From: Pseudooceanicola nitratireducens
GTDB lineage: Bacteria > Pseudomonadota > Alphaproteobacteria > Rhodobacterales > Rhodobacteraceae
Assembly (NCBI RefSeq): GCF_900109195.1
Contig: NZ_FNZG01000002.1
Span: forward strand, 442,191-506,190
Reading direction: 5' to 3'
DNA length: 64,000 bases
Numbering within the stretch: the stretch's first letter is position 1; each line of letters opens with the position of its first letter. Positions 26,026 through 34,107 of the stretch are shown piece after piece. A program made the translations under genes and the position numbers. The notes under the pieces are model-generated. The model was not told the DNA's origin and did no database searches. It worked only from the letters and a program-made list of their open reading frames with translations.

Positions 26026-26406
26026 GTGATAGAGGTGCGTGTATTGTCGCAGGATGAAACCGTGCGGCTTGATCCGGACCGGCTGCAGGCGCTGTATGAT
26101 CAGCTGGGCGAAGCCGGGGCCGAAGATGTGGTCTGCCGCGCGATGGAAGAACTGGCCGTCCGATTGTCGATGACCGAACGGTTCTTCCGCCAGGATCGCC
26201 TGGACGACATGCGCAAGGCCGCGCGATCCCTGACCGGCATCGCCGAACAGATCGGCATGAATTGCCTGGCGCGGGTGGCGGGCGACGTGACCGCCTGTAT
26301 CGATTGCCGCGATGCCGTGGCGCTTTCGGCGACGCTGTCGCGGCTGCTGCGGATCGGGGAACGGTCCCTGACCGAGATCTGGGATATGCAGAACGTGCAG
26401 GTGTGA
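26026..26406 (+). CDS. Conserved hypothetical protein, degenerate HPt-like helical domain
   Basis: About 126 residues from a GTG start at 26026, preceded by GAGGGTGAG; ATGs further upstream at 25918 and 25927 remain possible. The protein is entirely helical by composition. The segment MRKAARSLTGIAEQIGMNCL near the middle lines up with the HPt phosphotransfer helix (AHSLKGxAxxLG), but Arg occupies the phosphoacceptor His position, so phosphotransfer is not expected by that route. No partner kinase is adjacent. Function unknown; a scaffold or sensor role is speculative. Confidence 0.65.
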   Translation: MIEVRVLSQDETVRLDPDRLQALYDQLGEAGAEDVVCRAMEELAVRLSMTERFFRQDRLDDMRKAARSLTGIAEQIGMNCLARVAGDVTACIDCRDAVALSATLSRLLRIGERSLTEIWDMQNVQV

Positions 26407-26552
26407 TCCGGCGGGGTGGGTCAGCCCCGGTCGACAGGCAGGCGTAGGGCCGGGGGTGCCCATGCCCCGAAGGGTTTGCGCAGTTGCAGCGAAAGCCCTT
26501 GCAGCGGCGGGGCCACGGGCTAGGCTCTGCCGCAACTGCCAGGAGTACCCCC

Positions 26553-27938
26553 ATGCCGATGCGTTTCGCTGCCGCTGATGATGCGGCCCTTCCCCTTCAC
26601 CTTGTCGATGCCGCTGCGCTGGATGGCTGGCTTTCGGATCAGGGCGGGGCTGTTGCCACCTGGCTGAAGGCCCTGGGGTTCAGCGCCGGGATCGGATCGG
26701 CGGTGGTGGTGCCCGATGGCAATGGCGCTCCGATGATGGCCGTGGCGGGCCATGGCACGGCGGATCAGCGCGCCCGGGGCCGGTTTGCCCTGGCCGCCGC
26801 CGCAGCCGCACTGCCTGCCGGAACCTATCGCCTGATCACCGACCTGACCGGCCCGGCGCTCGAGCAAGAGGCGCTTGGCTGGCTGCTGGCCGGCTACAGT
26901 TTCGACCGCTACCGCGACCAACCTGGCGCGTCCGCGCAGCTGGTCGCGCCCGAGGGTGTGAACGCCGCGCGGATTGAGGCGATCGCAGAGGGCGAGGCGC
27001 TGACCCGCGATCTGATCAACACCCCCGCCGGTGACATGGGCCCGCAGGAGCTTGCCGATGCGGCCACCGGGCTGGCCACCGAATTCGGGGCCGAGATCGA
27101 GGTGATCGAGGGCGATGACTTGCTGACCCGCAACTTCCCTATGATCCACGCGGTTGGCCGCGCCTCGACCGGGGCGCCGCGCCTGATCGACATGCACTGG
27201 GGCGATACGGGCCCCAAACTGACGCTTGTCGGCAAGGGGGTCTGTTTTGACACCGGCGGGCTGAACATCAAGCCGGGCGCCTCGATGGGCCTGATGAAGA
27301 AGGACATGGGCGGGTCGGCCACGGTGCTGGGGCTGGCGCGGATGATCATGGCGCTGGATCTTCCGCTGCGCCTGCGGGTGCTGATCCCGGCGGTGGAAAA
27401 TTCGATCTCGGGCAATGCCTTCCGGCCGCAGGACATCCTGACCGCGCGCAACGGGCTGACGGTCGAGATCAACAATACCGATGCCGAAGGGCGGCTGGTC
27501 CTGGCCGATGCGCTGGCCTATGGGGCCGAGGATGCGCCCGACCTGATGCTGTCGATGGCGACGCTGACGGGGGCTGCGCGGGTGGCCGTGGGGCCGGATC
27601 TTGCGCCCTTCTATTCGGATGATGCGGATATCGTCGCCGCGCTGACCCGTGCGGGCGATACGGTGGCGGATCCGGTCTGGCGGATGCCCTTCCACGCGCC
27701 CTACGAGGCGATGATCGAACCGGGGATTGCGGATCTGGATAATGCGCCCAAGGGTGGTTTTGCCGGGTCGATCACCGCCGCGCTGTTCCTGCGCCGTTTC
27801 GCGGGCGAGGGCACGCGCTATACCCATTTCGACATCTACGGTTGGCAGCCCGCCGCCGCGCCCGCCCGCCCCAAGGGTGGCGTCGGTCAGGGCGCGCGGG
27901 CGCTGCTGGATGCGCTGCCCGAGATTCTGGGGCTCTGA
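26553..27938 (+). CDS. Leucyl aminopeptidase family protein (M17)
   Basis: A cytosolic dinuclear-metal exopeptidase of 461 residues releasing N-terminal amino acids. The N-terminal macro-like domain is poorly conserved, as usual. The catalytic domain contains LVGKGVCFDTGGLNIKPG near residue 230, MKKDMGGSATVLG near 250, NTDAEGRLVLADAL near 310 and SMATLTGAARVAVG near 335: all metal ligands (Lys, Asp, Asp, Asp, Glu) and the catalytic Arg are present. AGGAG precedes the start. The NlpC/P60 gene starts 4 bases after its stop, so the two form an operon. Confidence 0.94.
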   Translation: MPMRFAAADDAALPLHLVDAAALDGWLSDQGGAVATWLKALGFSAGIGSAVVVPDGNGAPMMAVAGHGTADQRARGRFALAAAAAALPAGTYRLITDLTGPALEQEALGWLLAGYSFDRYRDQPGASAQLVAPEGVNAARIEAIAEGEALTRDLINTPAGDMGPQELADAATGLATEFGAEIEVIEGDDLLTRNFPMIHAVGRASTGAPRLIDMHWGDTGPKLTLVGKGVCFDTGGLNIKPGASMGLMKKDMGGSATVLGLARMIMALDLPLRLRVLIPAVENSISGNAFRPQDILTARNGLTVEINNTDAEGRLVLADALAYGAEDAPDLMLSMATLTGAARVAVGPDLAPFYSDDADIVAALTRAGDTVADPVWRMPFHAPYEAMIEPGIADLDNAPKGGFAGSITAALFLRRFAGEGTRYTHFDIYGWQPAAAPARPKGGVGQGARALLDALPEILGL

Positions 27939-27941
27939 CCT

Positions 27942-28808
27942 GTGGTGGACCGCCGGGTGCTGAAGTCGAACGGGCGGGTCGCGGACCTGTCCCTGCGCGG
28001 ACAGGTCGAGGCCGAGCGGTTCACCGCCCCCCTGCGTCACCGGGTCGTGCGCCCGGTGACCCGGATCCTGTCGCGCCCCGATGCGACGCTTCCGCGGGAG
28101 AGGGAACTGGCCTTTGGTGAGGCCTTCGAGGTGCTTGAGACCCAGGACGGCTTTGCCTTCGGCTATGCCGCGCGCGACGGCTATGTCGGCTATGTGCCCT
28201 TGCCGGATCTGTCCGACGATCCTGTCACCCCGACGCATCGGGTGATCGCCAACAGCTATTGCGCGGCAGAGCCTGCGTTGAAGCGCCCCGATCCGGCGGA
28301 TCCGATGCCGATCGGCAGCCTGGTCCGCGTGACGGGCACGCAATTCGACAATTGCGACTGGGCGGCCTTTCCCCATGCGGGGGCGGTGCGGCATATGCCC
28401 TTGCCACATCTGGCCCCGATCGCTGCTGTGGATCCGCCCACGGATCCGGTGGCAGAAGGCGCGCGTTATCTGGGTGTGCCCTACCTCTGGGGCGGAAATT
28501 CGGGCTTGGGCATCGACTGTTCGGGTCTGGTGCAGGCGGGCTGCCTGGCCTGCGGGATCGCCTGTCCCGGCGACAGCGATCAGCAGGCGGCCGGCCTGGG
28601 TGATCCGCTGCCCGACGATGCCGCATTGCAACGGGGTGATCTGATCTTCTGGAAGGGTCATGTGGCCATGGTCGTCGGCGACGGGAGGATCCTGCACGCC
28701 AATGCCCATCACATGCAGGTGGTCTACGAGGACATGCAGGGCGCCATCGCGCGGATCGCCGCCAAGGACGGCGCGGTGACGGGCCGGCGGCGGCTTCCTC
28801 GGCCCTGA
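27942..28808 (+). CDS. NlpC/P60 family peptidase with SH3b-like domain
   Basis: A 288-residue cysteine peptidase for gamma-D-glutamyl-diamino-acid bonds in peptidoglycan fragments. Start is GTG at 27942, 4 bases after the M17 stop. SH3-like repeats fill the N-terminal two thirds (EAFEVLETQDGFAFGYAARD, GYVGYVPL). The catalytic domain starts near 165: LGVPYLWGGNSGLGIDCSGL has the nucleophile Cys, and GHVAMVVGDGRILHANAHH has the His residues. There is no signal peptide, so it probably acts on imported muropeptides in the cytoplasm, in line with the aminopeptidase upstream. Confidence 0.92.
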   Translation: MVDRRVLKSNGRVADLSLRGQVEAERFTAPLRHRVVRPVTRILSRPDATLPRERELAFGEAFEVLETQDGFAFGYAARDGYVGYVPLPDLSDDPVTPTHRVIANSYCAAEPALKRPDPADPMPIGSLVRVTGTQFDNCDWAAFPHAGAVRHMPLPHLAPIAAVDPPTDPVAEGARYLGVPYLWGGNSGLGIDCSGLVQAGCLACGIACPGDSDQQAAGLGDPLPDDAALQRGDLIFWKGHVAMVVGDGRILHANAHHMQVVYEDMQGAIARIAAKDGAVTGRRRLPRP

Positions 28809-28849
28809 ACAGGCCTCCTCAGCCGCGGCCCCCCTGAAGGACCGTTGCC

Positions 28850-29191
28850 TTAGTCCACCGCGCGGATCAACTTGCGCTCCAACACCCGCAGCACCGTCTT
28901 CAGGTCATGCCCGCGTTTGAGGATCTGGCCATCCATGCCGACCACCGCATACATGCCCTGGCGATTGCGCAGCGCGGGGCGCTTTTCGATGCGGTACAGC
29001 GGATGTTCCGCAGTGCGCCGGAAAACCGAAAACACCGCCACTTCCGACAGCGAGGAAATCCCGTAGTCCCGCCATTCCCCAGCCGCGACCATGCGCCCAT
29101 ACAGCGACAGAATCACGGCCAGTTCCGTCCGGTGAAATGCCACGCATTCCTTGGTCATTTTCGGGAAGGGCGTCGGTGGTTGAACCGTCAT
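28850..29191 (-). CDS. DUF2794 domain-containing protein
   Basis: A small basic protein of 113 residues, conserved across alphaproteobacteria. The family core is evident: LAVILSLYGRMVAAGEWRDY, FSVFRRTAEHPLYRIEKRP and ILKRGHDLKTVLRVLERKL. Start at 29191 (MTVQPPTPFP) has GAGG three to four bases upstream, rather close; an in-frame ATG about 20 codons earlier is possible. It is divergent from the thiolase, so the gap 29192-29335 contains promoters for both. Biochemical function is not known. Confidence 0.88.
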   Translation of the reverse strand: MTVQPPTPFPKMTKECVAFHRTELAVILSLYGRMVAAGEWRDYGISSLSEVAVFSVFRRTAEHPLYRIEKRPALRNRQGMYAVVGMDGQILKRGHDLKTVLRVLERKLIRAVD

Positions 29192-29246
29192 GACCTCAGA
29201 CTTGCGCCGAACGCTCCGGAAATCAAGAGAGTTCCCGGTTTTTCGC

Positions 29247-29281
29247 ATCCGCCATGCGGAAGCTTCTTCCACATCTCTTGA
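29247..29281. promoter_or_regulatory. Putative IclR operator upstream of the thiolase (site E)
   Basis: ATCCGCCATGCGGAA at 29247-29261 matches TTCCG-N5-CGGAA at nine of ten arm bases. TTCCACATCTCTTGA starts 20 bp later at 29267, the same two-turn spacing and degeneracy as seen at sites B and D. It lies between the DUF2794 start (29191) and the pcaF-like start (29336). Confidence 0.45.
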
Positions 29282-29292
29282 CCGCGCGGTCA
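29279..29292. promoter_or_regulatory. Perfect 14-bp palindrome TGACCGCGCGGTCA
   Basis: Located 43 bases before the thiolase start, this exact palindrome has the size and symmetry of a TetR-family operator. It could overlap the transcription start. The binding protein is not identifiable from the window; the TetR gene at 53355 is far away and no link can be shown. Confidence 0.5.
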
Positions 29293-29335
29293 GTTCCGCG
29301 CAGTTTGCCGCAAAACCACTATCAGAGGATCCGAC

Positions 29336-30529
29336 ATGACCGAAGCTTTCCTGTGCGATGGCCTGAGAACCCCGATCGGACGCTACGGCGGGGCCCTGTC
29401 CTCGGTGCGTCCCGATGACATGCTGGCCCAGGTGATGCGCGACCTGGCCGCGCGCAACCCCGGCATCAAGGTCGACGAGGTCATGATGGGCTGCGCCAAC
29501 CAGGCGGGCGAGGACAACCGCAACGTCGCGCGCATGGCCGCACTTCTGTCGGGGATCGGCGAAGACGTGCCGGGCATGACGATCAACCGTCTCTGCGGCT
29601 CGGGCCTGGATGCCGTGGGCACCGCCGCGCGCGCCGTGAAGGCGGGCGAGGTCGAGCTGGTGATCGCGGGCGGTGTGGAATCCATGTCGCGCGCGCCGCT
29701 GGTGATGCCCAAGGCGGACAGCGCCTTTTCCCGCAAGGCCGAGATCTACGACACCACCATCGGCTGGCGCTTCGTGAACAAGGCAATGCACAAGCATTTC
29801 GGCACCCATTCCATGCCCGAGACGGCGGAAAACGTGGCCGAGGATTTCAACATCGACCGCGCCTCCCAGGATGCCTTCGCCCTGCGCTCGCAGGAACGCG
29901 CCGCGGCTGCCATCGCTTCGGGCCGTCTGGCAGAAGAAATCACGCCGGTGACCATCCCGCAGCGCAAGGGCGATGCGATCGTGGTCGACACCGACGAACA
30001 CCCCCGCGCCACCACGCTGGAAAAGCTCGGGAAACTGCCGACGCCCTTCCGTGAAAACGGTACGGTGACGGCGGGCAATGCCTCGGGCGTGAACGACGGC
30101 GCCTGCGCGGTCATCGTCGCCTCGGCCGAAGCGGTGAAGAAATACGGCCTGACCCCGCGCGCGCGGATCACGGCCATGGCCACCGCCGGCGTGCCGCCGC
30201 GCATCATGGGCATCGGCCCGGCCCCGGCGACGGAAAAGCTGCTGGCGATGACCGGCACCACCATCGGCGACATCGACCTGATCGAGCTGAACGAAGCCTT
30301 TGCCGCCCAAGGCCTCGCCGTCACCCGCCAACTTGGTCTGCCCGATGATGCGGCACATGTGAACCCGAACGGCGGCGCGATTGCCCTGGGTCACCCTCTT
30401 GGCATGTCCGGTGCGCGCCTGGCGCTGACCGCGGGCCTGTCGATGGGCCACATGGGCGCAAAACGCGCCATCTGTACCATGTGCATCGGCGTCGGCCAGG
30501 GCATCGCCCTGATGCTCGAAGCGGTCTGA
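29336..30529 (+). CDS. pcaF: 3-oxoadipyl-CoA thiolase-like acetyl-CoA acyltransferase
   Basis: A thiolase of 397 residues cleaving a 3-oxoacyl-CoA with CoA. The nucleophile Cys is in NRLCGSGLDAVGTAARA near residue 90, with NPNGGAIALGHPLG near 350 and the second catalytic Cys in TMCIGVGQGIALM near 385. GCANQAGEDNRNVARMAALL, TIGWRFVNKAM and SMPETAENVA are features of the PcaF/PaaJ subgroup rather than PhaA or FadA. That predicts a role in the beta-ketoadipate or phenylacetate pathway, but no other pca or paa gene lies in the window. The promoter carries an IclR-like site and a TetR-like palindrome. Confidence 0.85.
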   Translation: MTEAFLCDGLRTPIGRYGGALSSVRPDDMLAQVMRDLAARNPGIKVDEVMMGCANQAGEDNRNVARMAALLSGIGEDVPGMTINRLCGSGLDAVGTAARAVKAGEVELVIAGGVESMSRAPLVMPKADSAFSRKAEIYDTTIGWRFVNKAMHKHFGTHSMPETAENVAEDFNIDRASQDAFALRSQERAAAAIASGRLAEEITPVTIPQRKGDAIVVDTDEHPRATTLEKLGKLPTPFRENGTVTAGNASGVNDGACAVIVASAEAVKKYGLTPRARITAMATAGVPPRIMGIGPAPATEKLLAMTGTTIGDIDLIELNEAFAAQGLAVTRQLGLPDDAAHVNPNGGAIALGHPLGMSGARLALTAGLSMGHMGAKRAICTMCIGVGQGIALMLEAV

Positions 30530-30634
30530 TCCGGCCCTTCGACATCGACTCCTCACAACACGCGCGCGGCCGGGCGACCCGTCCCCCCGGCCGCCGCACT
30601 CACCACTCCCCAAATAAAGAAAACCCGCCACCAT

Positions 30635-30709
30635 CCTCTTGCCGAAAATATCCCGGGGGTGCGGGGGCTGGCCCCCGCTACCTGCTACGTGCGGGGGCTG
30701 GCCCCCGCT
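30635..30709 (+). repeat. Dispersed intergenic repeat, copy 2, with duplicated GC hairpin
   Basis: CTCTTGCCGAAAATATCC is followed by CGGGGGT and two copies of GCGGGGGCTGGCCCCCGCT (30661-30679 and 30691-30709), each able to form a hairpin. The rest of the 318-base gap 30530-30847 has no convincing gene. It is related to the elements at 9937 and 56421. Confidence 0.7.
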
Positions 30710-30788
30710 GCCGGCCCTGCGCGAAACGAACCGCCCAGGGCCAGTGTCACGCCGCTCGCAAACCACCTCACAGACGACCCAATCCACA

Positions 30789-30826
30789 CAAAAAAACCGG
30801 GCGCGCCCTCGCGTCGCCCGGGTTTT
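30789..30826 (-). terminator. Terminator for map
   Basis: The stem CCGGGCG (30797-30803) / CGCCCGG (30815-30821) is preceded by eight A and followed by TTTT. On the minus strand this is a hairpin followed by a T-run directly after the map stop at 30848. It may also act for the plus strand. Confidence 0.8.
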
Positions 30827-30847
30827 GCACGGCCCATCGGCCGCAGA

Positions 30848-31669
30848 TCAGGAATAGGTCGGGTGGAACATATCCCCGGGCGAAAGGGTGAAAATCTCCA
30901 CCCCGTCTGCCGTCACGCCGACCGAATGTTCGAACTGTGCCGACAGGGATTTGTCCCGGGTCACTGCCGTCCAGTCGTCGGCCAGCACCTTGGTTTCCGG
31001 CCGGCCAAGGTTCACCATCGGCTCGATCGTGAAGAACATGCCTTCCTCCAGCACCGGACCGGTGCCGGGGCGGCCATAATGCAGCACGTTCGGCGGGGCG
31101 TGGAAAACACGGCCCAGCCCGTGGCCGCAGAAGTCGCGCACGACGGACATGCGGTTCGCCTCGACATAGGTCTGGATGGCGTGGCCGATGTCGCCAAAGG
31201 TGGCGCCGGGGCGCACGGCCTCGATCCCCTTCATCAGGCTGTCGTGGGTCACCTGGATCAGCCGCTCGGATTTGCGCGACAGCTTGCCCGCCACGTACAT
31301 CCGGCTGGTGTCGCCGTACCAGCCATCGACGATCACGGTGACGTCGATGTTCAGGATGTCGCCATCCTTCAGCTTCTTGTCGCCGGGGATGCCATGGCAG
31401 ACCACGTGGTTGATCGAGATGCACGAGGCATGCTGATACCCCTTGTAGCCGATCGTGGCCGAGGTCGCGCCGGCGGCATTCACCTTCTCTTCGATGATGC
31501 GGTCCAGCTCTCCGGTGGTCTGGCCGGGCACGACGTGTTCGGCGATCTCGTCCAGGATGCGGGCGGCCAGGGCTCCGGCCTTGTGCATGCCGGGGAAGTC
31601 CACCTCTTGATAGATGCGGATGCCGTCGCGGGTGATATGGCTTTTCTCGTCCAAGGGGGCCTCGTTCAT
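30848..31669 (-). CDS. map: Type I methionine aminopeptidase
   Basis: Removes the initiator methionine from new proteins. It has 273 residues from ATG at 31669 (MNEAPLDEKSHITRDGIRIY). Metal ligands and catalytic residues are visible: substrate His in NHVVCHGIPGD, Asp in NIDVTV and GDTSRMY, His in GHGLGRVFHAPPN, Glu in FFTIEPMV and Glu in SAQFEHSVGVT. sfsA lies upstream on the same strand after a 207-base gap. Longer in-frame starts are not needed for the fold. Confidence 0.96.
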   Translation of the reverse strand: MNEAPLDEKSHITRDGIRIYQEVDFPGMHKAGALAARILDEIAEHVVPGQTTGELDRIIEEKVNAAGATSATIGYKGYQHASCISINHVVCHGIPGDKKLKDGDILNIDVTVIVDGWYGDTSRMYVAGKLSRKSERLIQVTHDSLMKGIEAVRPGATFGDIGHAIQTYVEANRMSVVRDFCGHGLGRVFHAPPNVLHYGRPGTGPVLEEGMFFTIEPMVNLGRPETKVLADDWTAVTRDKSLSAQFEHSVGVTADGVEIFTLSPGDMFHPTYS

Positions 31670-31876
31670 GTCTTGTCTTCCAGATAAGCGATTTCCGGCC
31701 TGCCTACAATGTCGGCCCGCTGCGGGCGCGGCTTTGCCGCAAGTCCCGGGGTCGTCCGGCGTAAGATCTGCCTGCAGAGTGACCGCGACAGGTAACAACC
31801 CGGTTGCAGGGGCGGTCGGTGCCGGGGCGGATCCGGCTTGATTTGCGGCCGACCTACAGTCGATCGGGGGGCGGGA

Positions 31877-32590
31877 TCAGGCGTCGGGCAGGGCGAAGGG
31901 CAGGGTGGTGCCCACGGTGATACCCCGGGGCGAGATTTCGGCCCCCATGGCAATGATCTCGACCCCCCGGGCCTGGGCGTCGCGCAGGGCGGTGGCATAG
32001 GCCGGGTCGATGTCGGCGGCTACGGTGACCCGCGTGGCATCGCTGCGCTGCACCAGATACAGCAGGACGGCGCGGTGCCCTTCGGCGCGCATCTGGGCCA
32101 GATCCGCCATGTGGCGCGCGCCGCGGGCGGTGACGCTGTCGGGGAATTCCGCAAGGCCCGGCTGGCGCGACAGGGTGACCGATTTCACCTCGACATAGGC
32201 GTCGGGCAGGTCGGGGCCGCGCAGCAGGAAATCGATCCGGCTTTTCTCGGCGTATTTCTGTTCCGGCAGCACTTGGTCATAGCCCTCGAACCCGGCGATC
32301 TGACCAGCGATCAGCGCGTCTTTCACCGCGCGGTTGGCGGTGCCGGTGTCGACGCAGGTGAAACCGCCGTCCTCATGTTCGACCAGCCGCCAGCCGTACT
32401 TCAGCTTTTTCTTCGGATCGTCATTGGGTTCGACCCAGATCCGGCTGTCCGGTTCCGCCAGGCCCAGCATCGATCCGGGGTTGGCGCAGTGGGCCGTCAC
32501 CTCGGTGCCGTCCTCAAGCCTGATATCGGCAAGGAAGCGTTTGTAGCGACACAGCAGGCGGGCGGGGACGAGAGGGGTTTGAAAGCGCAT
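31877..32590 (-). CDS. sfsA: SfsA family DNA/RNA nuclease (sugar fermentation stimulation protein)
   Basis: A 237-residue protein of the SfsA family. It has the N-terminal OB-like part (RLLCRYKRFLADIRLEDG, CANPGSMLGL) and a PD-(D/E)XK-type nuclease core with SRIDFLL and YVEVKSVTL, the Asp and Glu-x-Lys metal/catalytic residues. SfsA was named for a sugar-fermentation phenotype in E. coli; nuclease activity is inferred from the family core. It lies upstream of map on the same strand, a frequent pairing in alphaproteobacteria, and is divergent from the MPT-binding protein with a 51-base gap. Confidence 0.94.
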   Translation of the reverse strand: MRFQTPLVPARLLCRYKRFLADIRLEDGTEVTAHCANPGSMLGLAEPDSRIWVEPNDDPKKKLKYGWRLVEHEDGGFTCVDTGTANRAVKDALIAGQIAGFEGYDQVLPEQKYAEKSRIDFLLRGPDLPDAYVEVKSVTLSRQPGLAEFPDSVTARGARHMADLAQMRAEGHRAVLLYLVQRSDATRVTVAADIDPAYATALRDAQARGVEIIAMGAEISPRGITVGTTLPFALPDA

Positions 32591-32641
32591 GAGCCGGGCC
32601 TATACCCTTATCAAACCAGAAAACAAAGCACCGGAGGTTTC

Positions 32642-33367
32642 ATGTCCAACCCTACTGCCGCCATGCTGGTCATCGGGGATGAAATCCTCTCGGGCCGGAC
32701 ACGGGACGCCAATATGCACCATCTCGCACAAGAGCTGGTGAAGGTCGGGATCGACCTGAAAGAGGTGCGCGTGGTCTCGGATGATGCGCCAGCGATCGTG
32801 GCGGCGGTGCGCGCCCTGTCCGAAGGGTTCGACCAGGTCTTCACCTCGGGCGGGATCGGGCCGACCCATGACGACATCACCGCCGATTGCATCGCCGAGG
32901 CCTTCGGTCGCAACATCGACGTGCGCGACGACGCCCGCGCCCTGCTGGCCAAAGCCTATGGCGCGCGCGGGGTCGAGCTGACCGAGGCGCGGCTGCGCAT
33001 GGCGCGTATCCCGGATGGCGCGGCGCTGATCGACAACCCGGTCTCGACCGCGCCGGGGTTCACGGTGGAAAACGTGCATGTGATGGCCGGTGTGCCAAGC
33101 GTCTTTCAGGCCATGGTCGCTTCGGTCCTGCCGCAGCTGACCGGGGGCACCCCGCTTCTTAGCCAGGCACTGCGCGTGATGCGCCCCGAAAGCGAAATCG
33201 CCGGTCCCCTGCGGGATCTGGCGGGTGTCTATGACGATCTGTCCTTCGGGTCCTATCCCTTCCAGGCCAATGGGGTCTACGGCGCGCAGCTGGTCGTGCG
33301 CGGCACCGACGGCGCGCGCATCGACGCGGCCATGATCGCCCTGCAAGAGGCTTTTCCCGATGCCTGA
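32642..33367 (+). CDS. Molybdopterin-binding (MoCF/CinA N-terminal) domain protein
   Basis: A 241-residue single-domain protein of the MoaB/MogA fold. AMLVIGDEILSGRTRDANMH at the N-terminus and FTSGGIGPTHDDITADCIAE near residue 65 are the pterin-binding blocks shared with CinA. The C-terminal CinA amidase domain is absent. CGGAGG precedes the ATG at 32642. Its stop overlaps the GNAT start by 8 bases, so it heads a four-gene run through 35683. Actual ligand and reaction unknown. Confidence 0.88.
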   Translation: MSNPTAAMLVIGDEILSGRTRDANMHHLAQELVKVGIDLKEVRVVSDDAPAIVAAVRALSEGFDQVFTSGGIGPTHDDITADCIAEAFGRNIDVRDDARALLAKAYGARGVELTEARLRMARIPDGAALIDNPVSTAPGFTVENVHVMAGVPSVFQAMVASVLPQLTGGTPLLSQALRVMRPESEIAGPLRDLAGVYDDLSFGSYPFQANGVYGAQLVVRGTDGARIDAAMIALQEAFPDA

Positions 33368-34106
33368 GACCACGCCCGACATGACCCAAGACCTTGCCCG
33401 CCATTTCACCTGCGCCGATGTCACCTGGCCCGCCGCGCAGAAAACCGACTGTGGCCCCTTCGTGCTGCGATCCTCGCCCGGGGGCGGCAAGCGGGTCACG
33501 GCGGCCACGGCCAATGGTCCGGTGACCTCGGACGACGTGATGGTGGCGGAACGCCGGATGCGCGACATGGGGCAGAAGCCCTTGTTTTCGCTGCGACCGG
33601 GGGATGAGGACCTGGATTCGATCCTGGCCGCGCGTGGCTACGCGGTGGTCGATGAGACGCGCATTCTGACGATCCCTGTCGCGGCGCTGATCGGGGAAGA
33701 CACCGATGTGGAACAGGCCAGTCTGGCCGTCTGGGAACCGCTGGCCATCCAGCTGGAGTTCTGGGCCGCAGGCGGCATTGGCCCCGACCGGATCGCGGTC
33801 ATGGAACGGGCGGCCTGCCCCAAGACCGCGCTGATCGGGCGGCATGACAATTCGCCGGGCGGCACCTGCTATGTCGGCGTCTCGGAAGGGATCGGCATGA
33901 TGCATGCGCTTGAGATCATTCCCGCCGCCCGCCGGTCGGGCATGGGCCGCGCGATGAGCATCCACGCCGCGCAATGGGCGGCCCGCCAGGGTGCGACGGA
34001 CTTCGCGGTGCTCTGCGTGGCGTCGAACATCCCCGCGAACCGGCTGTATGAAAAGCTGGGCATGCGCCAGATCGGCCAGTACCATTACCGCATCAAGGAG
34101 AGCTGA
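33360..34106 (+). CDS. GNAT family N-acetyltransferase
   Basis: A 248-residue protein with a C-terminal acetyl-CoA-binding domain. EIIPAARRSGMGRAMSIHAA near residue 190 carries the Q/RxxGxG/A pyrophosphate loop. VASNIPANRLYEKLGM near 225 is the typical last strand-helix. The N-terminal half (about 1-110) looks like a divergent GNAT repeat with RMRDMGQKPLFSL and DSILAARGYAV. It overlaps the preceding gene by 8 bases and the next gene starts 2 bases after its stop region, so it is translated as part of an operon. Substrate unknown. Confidence 0.88.
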   Translation: MPETTPDMTQDLARHFTCADVTWPAAQKTDCGPFVLRSSPGGGKRVTAATANGPVTSDDVMVAERRMRDMGQKPLFSLRPGDEDLDSILAARGYAVVDETRILTIPVAALIGEDTDVEQASLAVWEPLAIQLEFWAAGGIGPDRIAVMERAACPKTALIGRHDNSPGGTCYVGVSEGIGMMHALEIIPAARRSGMGRAMSIHAAQWAARQGATDFAVLCVASNIPANRLYEKLGMRQIGQYHYRIKES

Positions 34107-34107
34107 G

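Noticed and set aside
28995-29020. TTCCG...CGGAA inside the DUF2794 gene
   Set aside because: The spacer is 8 bases instead of 5 and the site is inside coding sequence.
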